Positions 58,767-64,000 of a DNA stretch of 64,000 bases are shown one piece after another. A program made the position numbers and the translations under genes. Each line of letters begins with the position of its first letter. Position 1 is the first letter of the stretch. This DNA comes from Fimenecus sp900545625 (GTDB lineage Bacteria; Bacillota; Clostridia; Oscillospirales; Acutalibacteraceae): the NCBI GenBank assembly GCA_963931525.1, contig OZ007023.1, positions 558,001-622,000 of the forward strand, given 5' to 3'. Below the pieces are notes generated by a model, which had not been told where the DNA came from, did not search any database, and saw only the letters and a program-made list of their open reading frames with translations.

Positions 58767-59930
58767 ATGGCAGAAAAACGCGATTATTACGAGGTGCTCG
58801 GCGTAGACCGCAACGCCTCGGAGGATGAGATCAAAAAAGCATACCGCAAGCTTGCGAAACAATATCACCCCGATCTGCACCCCGATGACAAGGATGCGGA
58901 AGCGAAGTTCAAGGAGGCAAACGAGGCGTACGAAGTGCTGTCCGACGCCGAGAAAAAGGCGAAATACGACCGCTTCGGCCACGCGGGCGTGGACCCGACC
59001 TATAACGCCGGCCAGGGCGGCGGTTACGGCGGGGGCTTTGGCGGCGGCTTTGACTTTGACCTCGGCGACATCTTCAGCAACATATTCGGCGGGGGCTTCG
59101 GCGGCGGTTTCGGCGGCGGGGCGAACCCCAACGCGCCCCAGCGCGGCTCGGACACGCAGGCGAGCGTGACCATTTCGTTTGAAGAGGCGGCCAAGGGCTG
59201 CGAGCGCGAGGTCACAACCAACCGCATCGAGGTCTGTGACGAATGTCACGGCTCGGGCGCCGCACCCGGTTCTTCGCCGAAAACCTGTCCCGAATGCCAC
59301 GGGCGCGGGCAGGTCACGACCCAGCAGCGCACGGCATTCGGCGTGATCCAGACGCAGAAGGCGTGCTCGCGCTGCGGCGGCAAGGGCACGATCATCGACA
59401 ATCCCTGCCGCAAATGCCGCGGTGCAGGGCGCGTGCGCAAGCCTGTCACCATCACGGTCAAAATCCCCGCCGGTATCGATGACCGCCAGATCATCAACGC
59501 GCGCGGGCAGGGCAACAAGGGGCTGAACGGCGGCCCTGCGGGCGATCTGCGCGTTGCGGTCAATGTGCGCCCGCACCCGATCTTCGAGCGCGAGGGCTAT
59601 AACGTTTGGGTCGAAATGCACATCAGCTACGCGGCCGCCGCGCTCGGCTGCACCGTGCAGGTGCCCACGCTCGACGGTAAGGTGCAGTATACCGTCCCCG
59701 CAGGCACGCAGGCGGGCGATGTGTTCAAGTTGAAGGGCAGGGGTATCCAGAGTCTGAACAACCGCGGGCGCGGCGACGAGCTCGTGCGCATTGTGGTGGA
59801 CGTCCCGCGCGAGCTCAACGAGGAGCAGAAAGACCTGCTGCGAAAGTTAGATGCGGCGCTCGGCAACGAGACGGCGCATCTCGGGCGCGGGGAAGAGAAA
59901 AAAGGCTTCTTCGGCAAAAAGAAAAAATAA
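58767..59930 (+). CDS. dnaJ: co-chaperone DnaJ
   Basis: 387 residues: J domain at 1-70 with the HPD motif (KQYHPDLHPDDKDAEAKFKE), a G/F-rich region with GGYGGGFGGGFDFDLGDIFS, four CxxCxGxG-type zinc repeats (CDECHGSG, CPECHGRG, CSRCGGKG, CRKCRGAG), then the C-terminal substrate domains. It delivers clients to DnaK and stimulates its ATPase. GGGAGAG precedes the ATG at 58767. Confidence 0.97.
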   Translation: MAEKRDYYEVLGVDRNASEDEIKKAYRKLAKQYHPDLHPDDKDAEAKFKEANEAYEVLSDAEKKAKYDRFGHAGVDPTYNAGQGGGYGGGFGGGFDFDLGDIFSNIFGGGFGGGFGGGANPNAPQRGSDTQASVTISFEEAAKGCEREVTTNRIEVCDECHGSGAAPGSSPKTCPECHGRGQVTTQQRTAFGVIQTQKACSRCGGKGTIIDNPCRKCRGAGRVRKPVTITVKIPAGIDDRQIINARGQGNKGLNGGPAGDLRVAVNVRPHPIFEREGYNVWVEMHISYAAAALGCTVQVPTLDGKVQYTVPAGTQAGDVFKLKGRGIQSLNNRGRGDELVRIVVDVPRELNEEQKDLLRKLDAALGNETAHLGRGEEKKGFFGKKKK

Positions 59931-59949
59931 GCGGCAAACGCTTTCAAAC

Positions 59950-59989
59950 AAACTGCTTTTGTGCTATGATAGCAGAAAGGCAGTTTTTT
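59950..59989 (+). terminator. terminator of the heat-shock operon
   Basis: Interrupted stem: AAACTGC pairs with GCAGTTT and TGCTA with TAGCA inside it, followed by a T6 run. It lies 20 bases after the dnaJ stop. The remaining bases to 60135 include a small fragment (60048-60068) related to the MITE-like element at 28199-28362 and no gene. Confidence 0.65.
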
Positions 59990-60135
59990 GTTGCAACCGT
60001 GAGAGTAGGCGACAATATGCCGGTATTCTCGTAAATCCATGGGGTGCTTCCCCCCTCGTCAGAGAGGGCAACAGACAAAAATTGCGATTTTCCCCTCGAT
60101 GCGGGGAATAACCTTTCTTGTTGCAGGTGAACGAC

Positions 60136-61353
60136 ATGTACGGACTTTTGGGTGAACATCTTTCGCACAGCTTCTCCCCGCAGATCCACGCGCGGCTGGG
60201 CGACTACGACTACAAATTGTTTGAGGTCGCGCCGGACGACCTTCCGGCGTTTTTGCAGGCGAAAAACTTTGAGGGCATTAACGTCACCATCCCCTATAAA
60301 AAAACGGTCATCCCGTATCTTGCGGGGCTTTCCGAAAACGCACAGCGCATCGGCGCGGTCAATACGATTATTAAGCGCGCGGACGGCACGCTTTGGGGCG
60401 ACAACACAGACTACGACGGCTTTCTTTATATGGTGCGCCGAAGTTCGGCAGCGGTCAAAGGGAAAAAAGCGCTCGTGCTCGGCACCGGCGGTGCGAGCGC
60501 ACCCGTCGCGGCGGTGCTTCATGACCTCGGCGCGCGCGAAGTCATAAAAATCTCCCGAAGCGGGGAGAATAACTACGAAAACATTTCCCGCCACTATGAT
60601 GCGGACATCCTTGTCAACACCACGCCCGTCGGTATGTACCCGAACAACGGGAAAGCGCCGCTTTCTCTGGAGGGCTTCCGAAAGCTTTCGTGCGTGCTTG
60701 ACGTCATTTATAATCCACATAAAACCGCGCTCACGCTCGACGCCGAACGGCGCGGCATCCCCGCCTTTACGGGGCTTTCGATGCTCGTTGCGCAGGCAAA
60801 ACGCGCGGCGGAGCTGTTTTTGCAAAAAGCCATTCCCGATGCGCGCACGGATGCGATCCTTTCTTCGCTTGAGGGCGAAATGCAGAACCTTGTGCTCGTC
60901 GGCATGCCCGGCTGCGGAAAGACCACGGTAGGCAAGGCTCTTTCAAAAGCGCTTTCCCGCCCGTTTTGCGACGCAGACACCGAGATCGAGCGCCGCGCGG
61001 GCAAAACCATCCCCGAAATTTTTGAAGCCGAGGGTGAGGCGGGCTTCCGCAAGCGCGAAACGGCGGTGCTCGCCGATTTGTGCCGCCAAAGCGGCGCGGT
61101 TATCGCGACAGGCGGCGGCGCGGTGACGAGACCCGAAAATACCGATATTTTGCGGCAGAACAGCATCGTTCTGTTTCTGAACCGCGACCCGTCTGCGCTC
61201 CCGACCGACGGCCGCCCCGTTTCGCAGCGCGACGGCGTGCAGGCGATCTATCAGCGGCGGCTGCCGCTGTACCGTGCGGTATGTGATTATGAGATCGACG
61301 CGAACGACGCGATAGAGGCAGTCGTACAGCGCGTTTCGGAGGCAATACAATGA
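60136..61353 (+). CDS. aroE-aroK: bifunctional shikimate dehydrogenase / shikimate kinase
   Basis: 405 residues. The AroE part (about 1-240) has LSHSFSPQIH, GINVTIPYKK, the catalytic Lys in that segment, GDNTDYDGF and the NADP-binding LVLGTGGASAPVA. The AroK part starts at Met249 with LVLVGMPGCGKTTVGKALS (P-loop), DADTEIERRAGKTI and ATGGGAV. It carries out two successive steps, 3-dehydroshikimate to shikimate to shikimate-3-phosphate. The ATG at 60136 gives the correct AroE N-terminus. aroQ follows with a 4-base overlap. Confidence 0.93.
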   Translation: MYGLLGEHLSHSFSPQIHARLGDYDYKLFEVAPDDLPAFLQAKNFEGINVTIPYKKTVIPYLAGLSENAQRIGAVNTIIKRADGTLWGDNTDYDGFLYMVRRSSAAVKGKKALVLGTGGASAPVAAVLHDLGAREVIKISRSGENNYENISRHYDADILVNTTPVGMYPNNGKAPLSLEGFRKLSCVLDVIYNPHKTALTLDAERRGIPAFTGLSMLVAQAKRAAELFLQKAIPDARTDAILSSLEGEMQNLVLVGMPGCGKTTVGKALSKALSRPFCDADTEIERRAGKTIPEIFEAEGEAGFRKRETAVLADLCRQSGAVIATGGGAVTRPENTDILRQNSIVLFLNRDPSALPTDGRPVSQRDGVQAIYQRRLPLYRAVCDYEIDANDAIEAVVQRVSEAIQ

Positions 61354-61787
61354 AGATCCTTGTTATCAACGGCCCAAACCTTAATATGCTCGGCATCCGC
61401 GAGCCCGATATTTACGGCAAACAGACCTATGCGTCGCTTGTAGAACAGATCGGAGCTTGGGCGAAAGAGCTCGGGGCAGAGGTCGAGTGCTACCAGTCCA
61501 ACCACGAGGGCGACATCGTCGACAAGATCCAGGCGGCCTACGGCGTGTTTGACGGCATCGTCATCAACCCCGCCGCCTACACGCACACAAGTGTCGCCAT
61601 CCTCGACGCGCTCAAGGCGGTTGGCCTTCCCGCCGCCGAAGTGCACATCTCCGATGTAAACGCGCGGGAAAAATTCCGGCATGTTTCCTATGCAGGGATG
61701 GCGTGCGCGGCGCATTTCATCGGGCTCGGCTTCGACGGCTACCGGCAGGCGCTTGAATATCTCGTGCGCAGCGGTGCAAACGGTTGA
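61350..61787 (+). CDS. aroQ: 3-dehydroquinate dehydratase type II
   Basis: 145 residues starting MKILVINGPNLNMLGIREPD, with the lid tyrosine in YGKQTY, CYQSNHEGDIVDKI, and VINPAAYTHTSVAI. It makes the substrate of the fused AroE domain, so the two genes encode three consecutive steps. Start overlaps the upstream stop (ATGA). Confidence 0.97.
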   Translation: MKILVINGPNLNMLGIREPDIYGKQTYASLVEQIGAWAKELGAEVECYQSNHEGDIVDKIQAAYGVFDGIVINPAAYTHTSVAILDALKAVGLPAAEVHISDVNAREKFRHVSYAGMACAAHFIGLGFDGYRQALEYLVRSGANG

Positions 61788-61812
61788 AATCCGCATATAA
61801 ATCTGCTACAAT
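61784..61812 (+). promoter_or_regulatory. promoter of metG
   Basis: TTGAAA and TACAAT separated by 17 bases, beginning at the aroQ stop codon and ending 35 bases before the metG ATG. Confidence 0.75.
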
Positions 61813-61847
61813 TATAGGAGATGTCCCGAAAAGAAAGGAAGAGGAAC

Positions 61848-63797
61848 ATGGGTGACAAACCGAAATTCTACATCACCACCGCCATTGCCTACACGTCGCG
61901 CAAGCCGCACATCGGCAACAGCTACGAGATCGTGCTGACCGACGCCATCGCGCGCTACAAGCGAATGCAGGGCTATGACGTATTCTTCCTGACGGGCACC
62001 GACGAGCACGGGCAGAAGATCGAGGAATACGCCAAGGCGGCGGGCGTAACGCCGAAAGCCTATGTGGATAAGGTCGCGGGCGAGATCCGCGCCATCTGCG
62101 ACGCGCTTCATACCACGTATGACAAATTCATCCGCACCACCGACGACTACCACGAAAAGGCGGTGCAGAAGATCTTCAAAAAGCTCTATGATCAGGGCGA
62201 TATCTATAAAGGCGAATACGAGGGGCTCTACTGCACCCCGTGCGAGAGCTTTTGGACGGAAAGCCAGCTGGATGAAAACGGCTGCTGCCCCGACTGCCAC
62301 AGACCTGTTAAAAAGGCGAAGGAGGAAGCGTATTTCCTGCGGCTTTCGAAATACCAGAAGCAGCTTGAGGATTTTATTGAAAGCCATGAGGATTTCATCT
62401 ACCCCGAAGCGCGTAAAAAGGAAATGCTCAACAACTTCATAAAGCCCGGTTTGCAGGATCTGTGCGTCTCGCGCACCTCCTTTAAATGGGGCGTGCCCGT
62501 GTCGTTTGACGAAAGCCACGTGATCTACGTCTGGATCGACGCGCTTTCCAACTACATCACCGCGCTCGGCTACGACCCGGACGAGCCCGGCGCGCTTTAC
62601 AAAAAATACTGGCCCGCCGATGTGCACATCATCGGCAAGGACATCGTGCGCTTCCACACGATCTACTGGCCTATTATGCTCATGGCGCTCGGCGAGCCGC
62701 TGCCGAAACAGGTCTACGGCCACCCGTGGCTGCTGTTCGGCGAGGACAAGATGTCGAAATCCCGCGGCAACGTGATCTATGCCGACGATCTTATAAAGGT
62801 GTTCGGCGTGGACGCGGTGCGCTATTATCTGCTTGCGGAAATGCCGCACGCGCAGGACGGCTCCATTACGTATGAAACGCTTATCGAGCGCTACAATACG
62901 GATCTTGCGAATACCATCGGCAATCTTGTCAACCGCACCGTCGCCATGCAGCAGAAATATTTTGACGGCGTGGTGCAAGCCCCCACGGAACCCGGTGCAT
63001 TTGACGATGACATCCGCGCGCTCGCGCTCGATACCGTAAAGCAGGTGGACCGCTGCTTTAACGAATACAAGATCGCCGACAGCACCGCCTGTGTGCTCAC
63101 ACTTGCGCGCCGCTTAAACAAATACATCGACGAGACCATGCCCTGGGCGCTCGCCAAGGATGAAGAAAAGCGCGCGCGGCTGGGTACGGTGCTCTACAAC
63201 CTTTTGGAGGGCATCCGGTACCTCGGCGTGCTGCTCTCGCCCTACATGCCCGACACCGCCGACGCGATCTTCGCGCAGCTGGGCACAGACGTGCGCGATT
63301 ATGATTCGTTAAAGGCTTTCGGCGGACTTCAAGCCGGCACGAAGGTCGGCACGCCCACGCCGCTGTTTTCGCGCATTGACGGCGAAAAGCTGATCGCAGA
63401 ACTCCTCGAACAGCAGAAAAAGGAGCAGGAGGCCGAAAAGAAAGCTGCCGAAGCGGCGGCAGGGCTTGCACCCATCCACATCGAAGACTTTATGAAAACC
63501 GAACTGCGCGTAGCCGAGGTCAAAGCCTGTGAGCCGGTCAAACGCTCGAAGAAGCTTCTTAAATTGACGCTTGACGACGGCTCGGGTGCAGAGCGCACCG
63601 TGGCAAGCGGCATTGCGCCATGGTATAAGCCGGAAGACCTTATCGGCAAAAAGGTCGTGCTTGTGGCAAACCTCAAGCCCGCAAAGCTGTGCGGGGTGGA
63701 AAGCTGCGGCATGATCTTAGCGGCGGATTGCGCGGAGGACGATGTGCAGGTCGTATTTGTGGACAGCTCCATGCCGAACGGGGCGCGGATCCGCTGA
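61848..63797 (+). CDS. metG: methionine--tRNA ligase
   Basis: 649 residues. Class I signature HIGN appears in AYTSRKPHIGNSYEI, and KMSKSRGN in FGEDKMSKSRGNVIYADDL. A zinc-type CTPC and CPDC pair lies in the connective peptide (about 140-160), and the C-terminal ~110 residues form a tRNA-binding EMAP-like domain (HIEDFMKTELRVAEVKACEP). The ATG at 61848 has GAGGAAC upstream and is preferred to an ATG nine codons earlier lacking spacing. It overlaps tatD by one base. Confidence 0.96.
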   Translation: MGDKPKFYITTAIAYTSRKPHIGNSYEIVLTDAIARYKRMQGYDVFFLTGTDEHGQKIEEYAKAAGVTPKAYVDKVAGEIRAICDALHTTYDKFIRTTDDYHEKAVQKIFKKLYDQGDIYKGEYEGLYCTPCESFWTESQLDENGCCPDCHRPVKKAKEEAYFLRLSKYQKQLEDFIESHEDFIYPEARKKEMLNNFIKPGLQDLCVSRTSFKWGVPVSFDESHVIYVWIDALSNYITALGYDPDEPGALYKKYWPADVHIIGKDIVRFHTIYWPIMLMALGEPLPKQVYGHPWLLFGEDKMSKSRGNVIYADDLIKVFGVDAVRYYLLAEMPHAQDGSITYETLIERYNTDLANTIGNLVNRTVAMQQKYFDGVVQAPTEPGAFDDDIRALALDTVKQVDRCFNEYKIADSTACVLTLARRLNKYIDETMPWALAKDEEKRARLGTVLYNLLEGIRYLGVLLSPYMPDTADAIFAQLGTDVRDYDSLKAFGGLQAGTKVGTPTPLFSRIDGEKLIAELLEQQKKEQEAEKKAAEAAAGLAPIHIEDFMKTELRVAEVKACEPVKRSKKLLKLTLDDGSGAERTVASGIAPWYKPEDLIGKKVVLVANLKPAKLCGVESCGMILAADCAEDDVQVVFVDSSMPNGARIR

Positions 63798-64000
63798 TGC
63801 TGACCGATATTTTTGATTCCCACGCGCACTACGACGACCCGCGTTTTGCAGAAGACGTGTATGCACTTTTGGACAGCTTCCCGCAAAGCGGCGTTTCGGG
63901 TGTTGTGTCCTGCGGGGTGAATGTTGAAACAACGCGCTTTGCGCAGGCGCTTTCGCATCGCTATGCTTTTGTGTATGCGGCGGCGGGCTTCCATCCGCTC
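63797..64000 (+). CDS. tatD: TatD family hydrolase, 3' end beyond the window
   Basis: The first 68 codons begin MLTDIFDSHAHYDDPRFAED and continue to VYAAAGFHPL at the window edge. The H-x-H metal motif (DSHAHYDD) is present. TatD-type enzymes are metal-dependent DNases. The start overlaps the metG stop (TGATG), and metG-tatD is a common pairing in Firmicutes. Confidence 0.92.
   Translation, partial: MLTDIFDSHAHYDDPRFAEDVYALLDSFPQSGVSGVVSCGVNVETTRFAQALSHRYAFVYAAAGFHPL

Noticed and set aside
57942..59621. Long minus-strand open frame across dnaK and dnaJ
   Set aside because: Antisense to highly conserved chaperone genes; composition (A, V, R, D rich) is that of a shadow frame.

Overview
The window looks like a chromosome segment of a fairly GC-rich gut Clostridium (Bacillota, probably Oscillospirales/Ruminococcaceae-like). 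Supporting signs: Firmicutes-type ribosome binding sites (AGGAGG), a perfect CIRCE operator before hrcA-grpE-dnaK-dnaJ, the Gram-positive order of the S10-spc-alpha ribosomal cluster with a zinc-type S14, a split glutamate synthase, a TnpV-type mobile element gene, and a PBSX-like phage head module. No tRNA or rRNA gene was seen. All coordinates and repeats were read by eye; no database search was run.

Layout. 0.2-4.1 kb (minus): a membrane zinc-ribbon protein, a GH51 arabinofuranosidase and an LCP-family cell-wall ligase. 4.3-10.0 kb (plus): aspS, purB, a RING/zinc-ribbon membrane protein and galU, interrupted by a tandemly duplicated block of intergenic repeats. 10.03-21.91 kb: an AT-richer accessory island bounded by 42-bp imperfect inverted repeats (33/42 identical). 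It holds tnpV, a soluble FtsH-like AAA protease, a long minus-strand run of mostly unknown small genes (including a cREC-domain protein, a SLOG-family protein, a sigma-region-4-like protein and a three-repeat DFYGR microprotein), a roughly 153-bp-period tandem array, and the C-terminal stump of a large serine recombinase. 21.9-28.0 kb (minus): an apparently intact phage packaging/head module (terS, terL, portal, protease-like, capsid, three connector-like genes) with no tail, lysis or integration genes. 28.2-32.1 kb (plus): a MITE-like element and a heterodimeric ABC exporter pair. 32.3-37.4 kb (minus): a five-gene split glutamate synthase operon. 37.4-38.8 kb: a repeat-rich intergenic region. 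38.85-54.5 kb (plus): rpsJ to rplQ, including secY, adk, map, infA and rpoA. 55.1-59.9 kb: the hrcA heat-shock operon. 60.1-64.0 kb: an aroE-aroK fusion, aroQ, metG and the start of tatD.

The most unusual material is (i) the inverted-repeat-bounded island with its period-153 array and unknown gene run, and (ii) a family of intergenic tracts built on a 7-bp period (consensus about YRTCTRA) that repeatedly occurs next to REP-like palindromes beginning GTAGGG. These tracts occupy most long gaps in the window, yet are absent from the ribosomal cluster interior.
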